Positions 1-13,065 of a stretch of 64,000 bases of DNA are shown piece by piece. Source of the DNA: Cheilinus undulatus. Taxonomy: Eukaryota > Chordata > Actinopteri > Labriformes > Labridae. Position 1 is the stretch's first letter; each line of letters starts with the position of its first letter. Location of the stretch: the NCBI RefSeq assembly GCF_018320785.1, contig NC_054881.1:16492275-16556274 (forward strand). The letters are read 5' to 3'. The notes under the pieces are model-generated. The model was not told where the DNA came from. It worked only from the letters and a program-made list of their open reading frames with translations, and searched no databases. The position numbers and the translations under genes are program-made.

Positions 1-990
1 TTTTAAGTTGTTAAGTTACCCCCCTCTTCACGTTTTAAACTTAACCTGTTTTGCATTTAAGACCATTTTAGTTTCATTTTGTTTTTTCTGTACTGCCTTA
101 AACTAGGGGTAATTGACCTCCTGTTCTGTGATACCAATTGTTATGGAGTACCAAGAGTGCCATGCAATGTTTGGGTTGCCTGCTCTGATTTCAGACTACG
201 TTGGTGAAGTTAAAAAATAATTAGTGTTTTCGGGTTCTTCAAGTTGTTGTATTGGATATTGTAACTGTTGTGTTTATCTCTGGCACTCACCCTCCTGCCT
301 ACAAACAAATCACTGCAGTGACAATATTCAATCAACATCACTTCTTATGTGACACTGCTTAATCTAAAAGAAGAAATTTCAAAGAGATACTGAAATTCTC
401 ATAAAATAAAAATACAAATCTTTTCAGTTAGTTGTAGTGAAAAGGTTAAAATAAGGTCCCATTAGCACTCAAATGTGCTGTATGTCAAAGGAAATTGATA
501 ATTTATTTTTCTTGATTTATGTCCTAAATCACAACTTATTTTAAAGTGATGTTCTTTAAAGTGTTAAAGGATGATCTCTTCTATAACAAAAAATATGTTA
601 TATGCAGCATATTAAAGGTAAATGTTTTGCAGTTGCACACTAGTGTTATTTCTTTTAGCTCTCTGCCATAGAAACGGTTAAAAATGGAGCATGGCAAGTG
701 GATGTGTATGGGAAAGCACAGAAATACTCAGAGAATATTACATTTAAGGGTCAGACAGTTTATCTTCTGGAAACAATCTACACTTATTCCTTTGGACAAA
801 GTCATAATTCGGTAGTAAAATTAACAAAAATATCTTTTCTTTGACCTTGGTCTGACAGTTTCATCCATAAGAGCAAGCGATGGTTTATTAACTGGCCTGT
901 GAGAGGATTTGGCTCTGAACAGTCTCACATTTTTGAAGGGAACGCTCCGTAACATTAAGTAGCTTTAAATAGCACTCTGTACTCATGAGA
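1..990. other. AT-rich intergenic sequence, nothing recognised
   Basis: No coding potential on either strand, no RNA gene and no repeat family that I recognise. It lies downstream of gsdf. Confidence 0.6.
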
Positions 991-1101
991 TTTATTTAGA
1001 AATAAACTGGCACCAAAATCAGACTAGTGTCTGCTTCACATCATATCAGTCTCTTGGTGAAAAAGAAATAAACTTTTTCACAGAATTTTTTCTTGTTTAT
1101 T
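991..1101 (-). terminator. candidate gsdf polyadenylation signals
   Basis: Minus-strand AATAAA hexamers at 1101-1096 and 996-991 lie 400-510 bp beyond the gsdf stop codon and could end the transcript. No transcript evidence is available and the surroundings are AT-rich. Confidence 0.35.
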
Positions 1102-1505
1102 GTTTTGAAAAGTCCTTAAAAGCTTAATTTTTTTGGTGATTTACTATGGACTACAACAGCACAAAAATTAAGATTATACACTCAGGTTAATTGTTCATAA
1201 ATAAGATGAATAATGTCATACAAGTACAATTTTAAGACTAATTTAAGAAGGTTCCTGTTCTGGTTCTTTCAATCATTCTTTCCAGCTAAACAGAGAGACA
1301 GGAATGCAAAACTAAGTTCTTACAAAAATCTGATTTAGTTCCCATGCTCAGTGTTGAACCCACACAGAAAGGATCTAAGATAACACCTTGCATAAAGAGA
1401 AATAGCCAATGACAAAATCAGCATCTACTGGAGAGAACAATAGGCTCACATATGATGTTGTTTGAGTCTGCAGGGTGTCACATACTAAGGACTATAAATC
1501 AAACT

Positions 1506-4451
1506 TTACTCTCCGCTGGGCTGCAGGAGGTCGGCGCGCCCACAGCCGCAGCTGCTGGTTAGCTGCATGGAGGAGAGGACCACAGTGCCGGATTCATCCA
1601 CGTAAATGACGTGCACTTTTTCCTCTGAGGTTGGCTGGCAGTATGGCGCCTGGACCTGCAGGAGGACAAAGAGGGGAGGGGTCAGGCATGAAGAAACAAG
1701 CTGTGGGAGACAATCAAATATATCAACAAAGGAATGTGTTGCATCAAGTTTATTCATTCTTGTTCCAAAGGTAGTTTGCATTCTTAGATAAAGTATTAAG
1801 TGATTTCAAGATTAGTTTGTTTAAAGAACCCTGGTAGGAAGATAAACTGTTGACACAATGGACATATATTAAATTAGACTTGACTAAATATACATAATAT
1901 GAACGATATGCTTTGATAACAATCAAATAACTAAAACTCTATTGTGAATGTATTTTTTTACACTCATATTTTTTGACAAAATGTGATCAGGCATTGTTAA
2001 CATCCTTTTTTTAATCAATGATGTATCAATTATTGTTTCATCATATTATATTGTTTTTTTTAAAGCAAGCACTCCAGGCCTTTAACTCTAGTAAAAACTT
2101 GACTGGGCAGCTTTCCCTTGTATTAGAGTAACATTTGACCTGGCGTATCAATACTTTTACTCAAGTACTCTGTCCACCATTTTTTTCTTCAAATAAATGG
2201 ATATTTTTTTAACTTCTTGTGGCTTGATTTCAGCTATGTGAACTCGTTTAGTCATAGTTACACCATCTGCTGTTTCCAAAACACATCTGCTACCACATTG
2301 CATGCATTTCAGGTTGATCAGATTTAGGGAGCGCCTTGGCTTGTGTTAGGTCGAGGTTTTTGTTGGCATGAGGAGAAAAAAACAGGCTTATCTACTGGCA
2401 GCTGGCAGCACCACCAGAACATACCGAAGTTAACTATGGTTTTTGCTGAGGACACAAAGGTGCAAAAGAAACCAAAAACCCAAATTAAAGTAGTGAATAT
2501 AATGCAACTTCTACAAGACAAGATTCATTCATTCCGACTAGTGATGAGTCATGAATGTTTTAATACTTTTATTGTTTAATCAATTGATATTTTACACTAA
2601 ATCTGCAGAAGAAAAATGAAGGCTTACAATAGTGCTCTGGTCACAAAGATACAATCAAAAAGAGTTAGTTGTACAAAATAACAAATCCTTTCATTTAAAA
2701 TAAAGTTTTTTTTGTTTTGTTTTGTTTTTTTAACCTCTGCTGAAGCTTTAAAGAAGTATTATACTTGTTGTATTTTTTCAGTCATCCAATAGGAAGCATT
2801 TCAGTTAGATGAGCTGTTCTCAACTGGCTTATCCTCAAGCAACCAAAAACACATTAATATTAGACTAAATGTAATAAATTATATCCTAACCACTAAAATA
2901 TATTTAAAAAGAAATATTTCAGTTTGGACCTTAGAAGGAATAAAAAATATGACTGATCTAAGTGAATTAAAAACCTCAAGGAGAACATGCATGCATATAT
3001 TTCATTTTAATCTGTTTACATTGATAGCATGTAGATTTTTAGTGTTTTAGAAATAGCGATTAACACGCTATCATGTGCAGAACCAGATTTATCACCCCCA
3101 CTAGAAAAAATAAGTAGAGAATCATGAGAAAATAAGCCAAATTTACTCCTAACTGCAGCAAAACTGAGTTAGATAAAATGTATGGCTGTATGTCTGTAAT
3201 GACCCACTGATCATAGTCCCATGTCCCACTTTTGGGTCCTGACCCATAAGTTGATTTCAAACTGATTTAGATCATGTTTTTGAGAGCTATTATGTGGACA
3301 TCTTTGCACATAAGGGAAAATTTCTTGCCGTGTATGAGTCTTTATTTGTATACCTGTGAGTCTGCATCCTGGACACCAGAGAGGGGTGATGGGCACTGCA
3401 CAATGTGCCCTTCAGGGCTGCAGAGTGCACATCGGACAATGGTAACGCTGACAGGGAGGATCACCCAGCTGTCCCATCCAAGATCTGCAACATAAGGATG
3501 GATATGAAAGGGATTTTTGTTATAATTCCTCTTATACAAGTGCAAATGCATGTACAGTATGTAAAAAGCAACAATGATGCACACCTTTCATGTAGACCTC
3601 AGAGGCCATGGAACAGCACCTCATGCTTGTGCTGTTTCCACAATCAGAGCTGCCAGAAACAGCTGGAGCTGCAAGAAATAGGACAGAGAAAAGGCGGTTA
3701 GACTTTCAGCTGACATGAAAAGTAACTCTCTATAAAGGTTTTGTATTTCACCAACCTGCAGCATCCCTTTCTCTGTGAGCCATATTGCTGAAAGTGGTCC
3801 TCCATTGCTCTCTGACGTGGTCCAACCCAGCGTTGGGGAGCCGTGGTTCAATCTGCAGGTTGAGGGCTCTGAGGAGGCTCTTCCTGATGGACTGCAACGA
3901 CTCACCCTGGCACCTGAACATCAAAAAGCACACATTTCAGTGAAATAGTTCTCAATATTGAAAATTACTCTGCAGAAATGTTTAAGAATTAAGAAATCCT
4001 TCGCAAAAATTAAGAGCAACAGCAGCATGCCCTCCCAATGATCTGGTTTACCATTTTACAGACATTTAGTTGATGAAGGTGATCAATTCTTGCACAACAT
4101 ACTTAAACAGTCAAAATACCTTAAACCATTGATAAAATCTCATGTTTGCCAAACCCATATAAAAAGGCCAAAGTATGCATTTTAAAATTTTAACCCTACA
4201 GCATAAAAGACATCTTTGCACATACACTGCTGTTCCCCAAGCATCATTCAACTTGACATGTGACTACTAATGCCATAAAGCTTGCATATCAACAAAAAAC
4301 ATAAATGAACAATCAGGTTTGGTACTGACCTGTGATGGGAAACAGGAGAGTTTGCAGAGGCTGCAGGTTCCTCCTTAGATGACTGCAAGACAAATGCAAT
4401 CACCATTGAAGAGCCCAGAAGCATTGTCATGACAACAAACGCGCAGGACAT
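1506..4451 (-). CDS. gsdf: gonadal soma-derived factor, five coding exons
   Basis: Secreted TGF-beta-superfamily ligand known only from ray-finned fish, made in gonadal somatic cells around germ cells; acts in male differentiation. Coding exons on the minus strand: 4451-4330, 3913-3756, 3668-3585, 3484-3354 and 1655-1506. All junctions are GT-AG and phases fit (2, 1, 1, 0), giving 214 aa, the usual size. Residues 1 to about 20 are a hydrophobic signal peptide (MSCAFVVMTMLLGSS...). The third exon has an NST glycosylation sequon and a CC pair. The fourth has DLGWDSWVILP followed by RCALC, where most TGF-betas have C-x-G-x-C; loss of that glycine is typical of gsdf. The last exon ends in the cystine-knot tail SCGCG plus ten residues. 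I saw no RxxR furin site before the knot. Identity rests on motifs, length and the neighbouring ppef2, which accompanies gsdf in other fish. I see no frameshift or stop. Confidence 0.93.
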
Positions 4452-4622
4452 GGTGCACGAGGTGGATGGCCAAGCTGTAGATCAACTAATGCAGCGTTAG
4501 AACCGCAGGGGACGAAGGGTGCAGATGGTAGTGTGTCTCTGGTTGGAGGAGCAGGAAGAGATACAAGTGACAAGTCAGTGATGCTGCACAAGGTACTGTT
4601 TGTCAGGGCTTGGGAACCTGGG

Positions 4623-4670
4623 TTTTTATCTTTCCGTACCCCAGCTTGGCCTTGAGATACTTAACATTGT
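4623..4670 (-). promoter_or_regulatory. putative gsdf core promoter: TATA-like box, NR5A/SF-1-like and Dmrt-like sites
   Basis: About 175 bp upstream of the gsdf start codon the minus strand reads GATAAAAACC (4630-4621), a TATA-like box. A further 17 bp upstream is TCAAGGCCA (4655-4647), which fits the NR5A/SF-1 half-site YCAAGGYCR. Just beyond is an ACATTGT core (plus strand 4664-4670), the core of Dmrt1 sites. Dmrt1 and Sf1 are reported activators of gsdf in medaka and tilapia. The motifs are visible; the function is inferred and short motifs arise by chance. Confidence 0.45.
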
Positions 4671-7221
4671 TGTCTTGTCCACTGGTCTGTGCGAAAGATG
4701 GGAGTAAAATCTGGCGGTGAAAGAAAGAGACCCTAACAGACAGGAATTAAAGGTAGGAGGAAGGCATTAAGACCAAAGTCTATGTCTAGTCTAAAGTTAT
4801 GATGTAAATTGGTCTGTTTTAAATTCCAAAAAGATAACACTAATGAAAATCACACCAGATCCATAGATGGCCCTTTGAACTTGAGCCACTGCAGTGGTGT
4901 GTGAACCCACTTTCAGCCAATCAAAGTTCACGAATTCAATTTTACACACATTAATAAAGTTGTACTTAAAGGTGATGTTGTACTGTAATGCCTTATTAAA
5001 GGTGTTAGTTTGTTCTTTATACGAACATGCATGAGATGGGGCCAGACACCAGAAACATCTGTCGGTCTTATGCAACACCACCACTAACCATTAGCATATT
5101 AATACAAGAAATTTCAATAGTAAATGCAATGCAAATTAAGCACAAGAAAAGTAGCTTAGAGTACATAACAGGAAGATCAAAGTCAGACTGACACTGGATG
5201 TAGTTTGTCTAAATTTTGTCATGTTAATCTAGGACTCTCCATGGTCAATGTCTACAGAAATAGTTACTCATGGCCATTACACACAAAAAATCCCTAACCA
5301 AATAGGGTGCCTATTTTTACGTTTTGAATAACAGAGCACAGAGAAACAAAACACAAAGTAACTATTTTTTTCTGCAATTGGGTTGTAATCATTACACATC
5401 CCATATTTTTGCTGCGAAAATAATAGCAGAAATATCAGCTGATAAACAGAATACTAATATTATTCCCCTGCAGTGGTTGTTCAAGGACAGAAATGTAACA
5501 CTAAGATGTGATGGGTGCTGCAGGTGATGTTAATATCTCAAAGCCTAGAGCAAAAAACTTGGCAACACTGACAGCTGTAGAAGCTGGTTAGGTCCAGAAG
5601 CATGCAAAGAATGGGAACTTTGAGTCCAGTTCCCTTTTCTCTGAGGCCTCAACGGGGTCACCAAAACATTTTCCCATGCAGCCCAAAATACTCAGTTTAT
5701 CTTCTGCAGTGGTTATCGAACCATATTTCATCAACAGTGCCAGAGGGATTCTTGGTACAAATTGATACACGACTTTGCAAAGCTTTCTTTTTTATGATGG
5801 ATACAAAATGACTCAGTGGATGTGAAGATGCAGACTGAGGTTGTGAGAAAGTAATCAATAAACATCACTATTTGAATAATTTTTTTTAATACTGTTTTCA
5901 CTGTCATATGGATACTCAATATATAAATATATTAATTGCTCCCATCGTGGCACCACGTTAATGAATCAACTCCTGTTCACTAAATAAGACAAAAACAGTT
6001 TCTTCAAAATGTTAAGACCATTTGCCTGCTGTATTTTGTGAAACTACTGTATACCTTATATTCAACAAGGTTGTTCTATACAAAATAATGAGATAAAAAA
6101 ATCCCTTTGATTCCAAAATTATGTAAATTTCCTTTTTAAAAATTATACTATTAAGAATGGATAACTATACAGCTGTAGTTTCTAGTAACTCTTCAGGCTC
6201 ACACTTCATTGTTTAGTTGAAGGCCATTGGCATATTTAGATCAGAGGTTTTGCTCCACATTTATGAGAAGTAAAGCGATGGGCTCCTCTGCACAAATTCA
6301 CAATAGATGAAACTCTGTGCCTAAATACTGAGCAGAGAATTAAAAAAAAAAATGCAACTAAAAAAGGATTGTTTATGCAGTGATGTTCTCTTTTTGCTAT
6401 TTGATTGCCAAAGTTCATTGCACAATATTTATAGATACACATTAAGCAACTAGCCATGTCTGAAGGATTGATTAATAAATAATTATAATAATAATAATAA
6501 ATAATAATAATTGATTATAATTATCATTACTAGACCAAAATACTGATACTAATAATACTTTTGAACTTCTACTTGAAACAGATTGTGGTGATCTATTCAA
6601 AAAGAGTGACATTTCATCTTTGATTTACTGAAGACATCTGACATTTCTAACATTGGCACAACTTGCCAAATTCTAAAGCCTAGAACAATATGTGCCCTCA
6701 GTAACCTATCTGGGCATCACAACACAAAAATGTGCCACACTTTTATCCAAGATGTTCAACAGGTCTCAACAGCACAGTAAAGATGTCATACTCAGGTGTT
6801 TAATTGTTGTCAGGTCTCAACTTCTCAGAGTTGGACCACTTTCAAGGAGTGCAAAGCCATAAGTCAACTTTAACTGGAGAAGAAATTATTTTCAAATTTA
6901 CATGACTTTTTTTTTCTACAAACAACTGTATCGCCAGAACATGCATAATACATAAATTGCCCCTGACTTTTTGCCCTTCCCCATTCTACATTGTTTGTAA
7001 TCTTTTCAAAAGTAAGTGTTTTTGAGCACTCGTAGAGTAGAGATTTACCAGAGAATAAGCTTCGATCCAGTGGTGTTCACTTAAAAAACACCTGTTTATT
7101 TGTCATAGAAAATGAATTACCATACAACACTGTTTCCAAAAAGTTGAAAGTTTATATCAAAGGTGCCTAGAAGAGTTTTTCTTTAGAAAACCAAAGTAAT
7201 AGCTGCTTGAATTTCATCTCA
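4671..7221. other. intergenic DNA upstream of gsdf
   Basis: No gene recognised. Contains an AT microsatellite at about 6475-6515 (AAT-type units) and diffuse old repeat sequence. Any distal gsdf regulatory DNA would be here, but I see nothing specific. Confidence 0.5.
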
Positions 7222-7229
7222 CTTAAAAC

Positions 7230-8042
7230 CAGGGGTGGAACGTAACTACGTAATAACATTTACTCAAATTACAGTAATTGAGTAGCTTTTTTGTGTACTT
7301 GTACTTCCTTAAAAACATTTTGAAATCAGTACTTTTACTTCTACTTTACTAAATTTTAACTAGAGTAACTGTACTTTTACTTGACTACTATACTATTGTA
7401 CCGTTCCACCTCTTTTCACTACACAGAAGAACACAGAGAGAATGATTCAACATCATAGACCAAAGCTCTACTTTTGCACCATCAGTGAAGTTATTCACTG
7501 AGTTAGAGGTGAAAACTGTGACTTTAGTTGCTCTTAAGGGCACAAATTCTTCATCAGTATGTATCACCTTGCAATAAGGCTGACTCTCTGTTTTGTTCAT
7601 GCCAGAGGAGACCCACAATGCCACAGGTGAAGAGTTACTGCAGGTCTGTCGAACTGTAAGATATTTAACACTTTCAAAAGTATAGTTTATCTGTACGTAA
7701 TGTGGACAAAAATTTAAATTTAACTCTATATGACTTTAATTAACACTGTCAACTTTGCTGTGTATTTGCCTTTATTATAGAGGTGTGACTCTACCTGAAC
7801 AACCTGGTTGAAGATCTATTCTCTTCTTTTTTGTGCCAATAAGGAACGATCGTATTTACTGTACAACTCCTCTGTAGCTACTCAGTACTCAGCACTTAAA
7901 GAAAATTTTAAATACTTTTTACTTTTACTTAAGTAGATGTATAGACCAGAACTTTCCCTCAAGTCAATTTTTTTCAACATTTTTTCCCTCAAGTAACGGT
8001 ACTTTTACTTGAATACAGTAGTCGTGTCCTTTTTCACCTCTG
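7230..8042. mobile_element. non-autonomous hAT-like element with 8-bp target duplication
   Basis: An 813 bp element starts CAGGGGTGGAACGTAACTAC and ends CACCTCTG, so the termini are imperfect inverted repeats (CAGGGGTG and CAGAGGTG). Both ends carry the TACTTTTACTT-rich sequence common in fish hAT MITEs. It is flanked by CTTAAAAC (7222-7229) and CTTGAAAC (8043-8050), an 8-bp duplication with one mismatch, as expected of hAT. No transposase is visible inside. Confidence 0.75.
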
Positions 8043-9054
8043 CTTGAAACACGTTTCTGGTAACAAATTCATTACAGGCATGTCATTTTCCAAAAACAAT
8101 AAAATTTCTCATCTGTCATGTCTGATACACTGTATTTGTGTTATTTCTAAACAAGAATATGGTTTCTGTGTTTTAAAAATCATCAAACTTCCTTTAATTT
8201 ACATTAGATACACCCCAACTTTTGGAATCAGAGTTGCATATAATAAGCTATTGAATAAATCAGTTGGTAAGACTAAACATTGGTTTTGAGTGCAAAGCAA
8301 TAATGCAACCAAAAGACCTGTGTTTATTTTTTTTTTCTCTTCATAAGAATGAAAATATCTTATAATATCATGAGCCATATCCTCTCCTCATCACATACAC
8401 AAAAACACATGCACACATACCGGAGGTCACTGCTTCTGACGTTCCCCTACTGTGGATGAATGAGCGGAGTCCTTGAGTATCAGGCAACTCCCACAACTTC
8501 GTTGTTGTAGTAGCGATGGGAGTCACGCCACTGACAGCTGCTCCTGGAGAGGATCACAAAGAGCCTTTATGTAAAGATGAAGGCCTCTGGAGGATGCAGG
8601 ATGCAGTTTTTCACACAGCAGACGCAACAGAAGATGTGGTGAAGTGTATGTTAACACATGAGAACAGATAAAGGGTAGTGTTGCAGGGTCTTTTGAAAAC
8701 CACTGCCTTTCATCAATGTGTAATATAATCTCCAAGATGGAGAAGCAAAACTGACTCAACTCACCTGTTAAGAGATGCTAATACAAAAGATACATTTCAA
8801 AATGCACGTCCACACATGAGAATTAAAATGGTTTGTCGTAGATAAATAGAACAGCTGGTGCTACAATGTGATACACACTGCCTTGTGAATTCTACCTTTG
8901 TTAGCATAAAATCTGTGCTCTCCTGAGGTCAGAAGGGCAGCAAAATGAGCTGCTGCTAGCTTACTACTAGCCTTTAAACAAGGCAGCAACATTCAAAGTT
9001 AAACGTTGTTAATGTTAGGTTTCCAATGCTCAGTCTCTAAAAGTGCAGTGGTGG

Positions 9055-9370
9055 TTAAAGCCAGAGAATCAAAGAAAACCAGGGCTGCAAGCAGCACTGA
9101 TGGGGCCCTCGCACCTACAAGCACGTCAGGGTTTGGTGCACAACGGGCTTGTGGCATAGCTGCTAAATGCAGTTTTAGATACATCTTTCAAACACAAAAT
9201 CTCAAATTCTCTGATGTGTCACATCCGTAACAGCCAACATGAAACAAAAATACACAGTGTAGCCAGCTAAAACATGTCATAAAAATATTGCTTAATCTTA
9301 ATACAGGTGGCCCATTGAAACACGCAATATTTCCAGTTATGACATCACTGAGTCAATTTGCAGCCATGCC
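9055..9370. repeat. interspersed repeat inside the chitin synthase remnant
   Basis: Contains the phrase AGGGCTGCAAGCAGCACTGA followed by a GGGGCCCTCGCACC stretch, seen in many fish genomes as an interspersed repeat. It lies between the third and fourth remnant exons. Family name uncertain. Confidence 0.4.
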
Positions 9371-11528
9371 CTGTGCCCATATTTCTGCAACTATGGTTGC
9401 ATATATGCTGATGTAGTTACTCACGTCTCTTTGTAGTCTTTCTCTGTGCTGCGATAAGACACCACGTGGATCAGTGTGTAGACCCTGTAAATAGAGAGCA
9501 AGCAAGATGACACACCAGTAGAAAGTGGAAACATGTAAATGATAAAAAGATAAACATTATGGTAAATGTTTTATTAATGTTCCTTATAATTCTCTATAAA
9601 GCTGATATTTTGAAACCTTCCAGCTGAAAGTGGGTAAATATTTTGCACATGTTATAAAACTTATTCCCCTTTCACTGAATTAGAGCCGTATGACTAAAAG
9701 TTAAGGTATGACACACTGACTAGAAGGGAACACTGAAATTGTGATAAGGTGCTTATTTGTCTAAGTTTGTACCTGTGATACAACATGGCCAGGAACTGGA
9801 TAAGCGGTAGAACAGCAAAAGACAACAGGAACATCAAACTGAGAGGCTCCACCTGTCAATACAAAATGAAAGTTGTCACTGTTTTATAATAAGTTATAGG
9901 TTTTACTATATGATATGAAAAAAAGACCACAGTCCTTTAATTATCTTTATCTCTGCTGAGGTTGTCAAACTGTCAAAAGTTACTTTTCAGAGCTAAGTTT
10001 TATTCCATTCAGTCTAAACTTTCTGATCTTTGCTATTTTACTGATTAACAGCATTATTATCAGCCATGGCTGCCTACGGGTTATGAAAGCATCATTACAG
10101 AGAGATATGTACCAGAAAACTGTCAATATAATACCCAGTCTCTGTCGCTCTGCTCTGACACAGAGCCAAGCAGCTATGCTCTGATCAGAAGTAATTTTTT
10201 TTTTTAAGAGGCTTGTATTTCTTGAGTGGGCGTGGCTTTCAACCCATACGCTGCACCATCTTAGAGCAGATTTTACAGCCTCATTTTTTATGATTTTTAA
10301 GCTTAATTATATACACTTGGAGATGATTTTCATGACTGAAACTTGGCCTGGTGGTTTATAACACAACGGCCTGTTCTACAACAAACAAAAATTAAATTAG
10401 TTTTTAATCACCTTACAGGGACTTTAAAGATATTCAGTCATATTTCAAGGAAATTGTGCCACAAGCAAAAGCAGCAGTGGGCCATTCAAATTCATTGATC
10501 TGCAAATATTGAAATTTTGTCCTTTTAACATCTCATGAATTTCATCTTGTCTCTTACAAATGGAAAGACATTGACTGAACTACACAGATACATGTATGTG
10601 CTATTTTCTTTATTTTTCCTAACCAACAGTTGCCCTTCTGTTGTCTTCTTAAGCTATCTTAAAGTCCTTTAAGTTTAGTCTTTTAGTCCTTTTCCCTTAT
10701 TATATAGAACTCTTCATATTGTAGTGAGACTGCTTAAAGTTACTGTCTCACTGTGGACACTTGGGGGGGATAGAGGTCCTGCATTTACCTGGAACTGATG
10801 AACTAATGAACTGATGACACTCAGCTGTGTGAGGATGTGGGAAACACGGTTTGGCTGTTAAGAGGGGGTTTGAATGGGCACGTGGGTGTGAGAAAGACAT
10901 GACTGCTGTCGTCTGTGGCCGTGGCCGTGGCCAGGGGGACAGAGACATAGACAATGACAGAGTGTGCTGTCCGTGATTTTTAGTGTTACCGACAGTGAAG
11001 ATAGCTGGAAAAGGGAGCAGTTCCTGCGTTAGGAGGGGAGGTTTGTTGTCTCCTGTAAGTAGAGAGCGGGGGGACCAGACCGGATGAACAAAGGTGGTGG
11101 CAGCGTAGACCTTTATAATAAAATAAAAATAGACTTTTCTTACAATAGCTATGGTCACCAGTTAACAGGGTCGCTCGTTAAACCGAAACACCGGAAGTAT
11201 TACCGACCAGCAACCCCGTGTTGTATTGAGGGAATTGTACCCCTTAAGGCCAGTTCAGACCAAAGATTCATGATGAGACTGTTTTAATGTCGCTGGCGAG
11301 AGTCACAGTAGTCTGAGCTGAGCGTTGCAGCTCGCATGTAGCCGTATGATGGAGTCGCCAGTGAAGTCGCAGAGAGCGGGTTTAAGAACACAGCAAGCAG
11401 AGAAATGTGAAAAGGGAAATATAAATCTCGTTTTGAAAGGCTATAGGCTGTACGCCTATTTCGTCAGATATTCTGCTATTAATTTTAAAAATATACTGCG
11501 GTCAAGCCAGCCGTCTCTGTTTTTTGCA

Positions 11529-11851
11529 AGAGGGTCTGGCTGCAGCCCTCGAGCAAACCTCTACGCTGGGGTGTTCAGTTGGAGACCCATACGCTGGTTC
11601 GGTTTAGTCGTTTTAATCTGACTGGTTAGGTTTAGGCATTGAAATCCGACTGGTTAGGTTTAGAGCCTGTCGGCAAGCGGATAGGGCTGAAATTTTGTTG
11701 CGGGTAATGTACGTCACGCCCCAGCGTAGAGGTCCGCCGGCTCGGGCAATATACGTCACGCCCCAGCGTAGAGGTTTCGCCCCAGCGTAGAGGTCTTCAA
11801 CCGAGCGCCCCAGCGTAGAGGTTTGCCCGAGGGCTGCAGCCAGATGCCTCT
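11529..11851. mobile_element. MITE with about 43-bp terminal inverted repeats
   Basis: The left end (11529-11571) and the reverse complement of the right end (11809-11851) agree almost base for base, including TCTGGCTGCAGCCCTCG and GCAAACCTCTACGCTGGGG. The phrase CGCCCCAGCGTAGAGGT recurs several times near the right end. Flanks carry a direct repeat GTCAAGCCAGCC (11502-11513 and about 11865-11876). No coding capacity. Confidence 0.7.
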
Positions 11852-12059
11852 CGTTTTTTGTGCAGTCAAGCCAGCCCTCCAACATTTCAAGTGCTCCTGT
11901 ATTGCAGACTTTATGGCAAATACACGGAGGCAGTTAAAAAAGTCGGCGCTAGGATGCTACGGCGTGGACCAATTTCCAGTTTTCAAAATAAAATGTGGGT
12001 TATTGAAAGGCAATAAAAAGACACGTACCAGTGTGATCCTACACTGATATGGAGTCCTA

Positions 12060-13065
12060 AGGCAACACGACCTGGAAGCTATTTAGCTAAAATGCTAATG
12101 TTTACATTAAAAAATATTTTAGAAATAAGAGAAATATTAAAATGTAATAAAAAAAATGGGTAAGCTATTGAGCTAAAATGCTAAGATTTACATTAAAAGT
12201 ATATTAAGAATGAGAGAAATATTAAAATGTAACAAAAAAGAGGTGTATCTCCACCAGCCAGTGTAGTACTATGATCCTGCACCGATTTTGAGTCATTAGG
12301 TCACATGACCTGGAAGCTATTGAGCTAAAATCCTAATGTTTACATTAAAAAATATTTTAGAAATAAGAGAAATATTAAAATGTAATAAAAAAAATGGGTG
12401 TATCTCAACCAGCCAGTGTAGTACTATGATACAGCACTGATTTTGAGTCATTAAGTCACATGACCTGGAAGCTATTGAGCTAAAATGCTAATATTTACAT
12501 TAAAAAAAGTATTAAAAATATCAGGAGTGTTGGGATGTAATAAAAATAGGTGTATCTCCACCAGCAAGCGTAGTACTATGGCCCTGCACTGATTTTGAGT
12601 CAATAGGCCACATGACCTGGAAGCTATTAAGCTAAAATGCTAAGATTTACATTAAAAGTATATTAAGAATGAGAGAAATATTAAAATGTAACAAAAAAAG
12701 AGGTGTATCTCCACCAGCCAGTGTAGTACTATGATCCTGCACCGATTTTGAGTCATTAGGTCACATGACCTGGAAGCTATTGAGCTAAAATCCTAATGGT
12801 TACATTAAAAAATATTTTAGAAATAAGAGAAATATTAAAATGTAATAAAAAAAGAGGTGTATCTCAACCAGCAGGTGTAGTACTATAAACCTGCACTGAT
12901 TTTGAGTCATTAGGTCACATGTCCTGGAAGCTATTAAGCTAAAATGCTAATATTTGAATTATAAAATATATTAAAGGACTTTGACAGTACAGGATCATAG
13001 TACTACACCTGCTGGTGGAGATACACCTCTTTTTATTACATTTTCATATTTCTCTTATTTTTTAA
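12060..13065. repeat. tandem repeat, about 155-bp units, ending in an inverted copy
   Basis: Units recur about every 151-155 bp (near 12308, 12463, 12614, 12769 and 12924), each running from a GACCTGGAAGCTATT phrase through GCTAAAATGCTAA to GTGTATCTCCACCAG. After about 12975 an antisense fragment of the unit follows, so the array ends in a palindromic turn. AT-rich, no coding. Confidence 0.85.

Noticed and set aside
3405-3701. Plus-strand open frame across the third and fourth gsdf exons
   Set aside because: Antisense shadow of gsdf exons.
10748-11158. 136-codon minus-strand open frame
   Set aside because: Low-complexity, no family wording, no splice support; lies in a repeat-rich intron.
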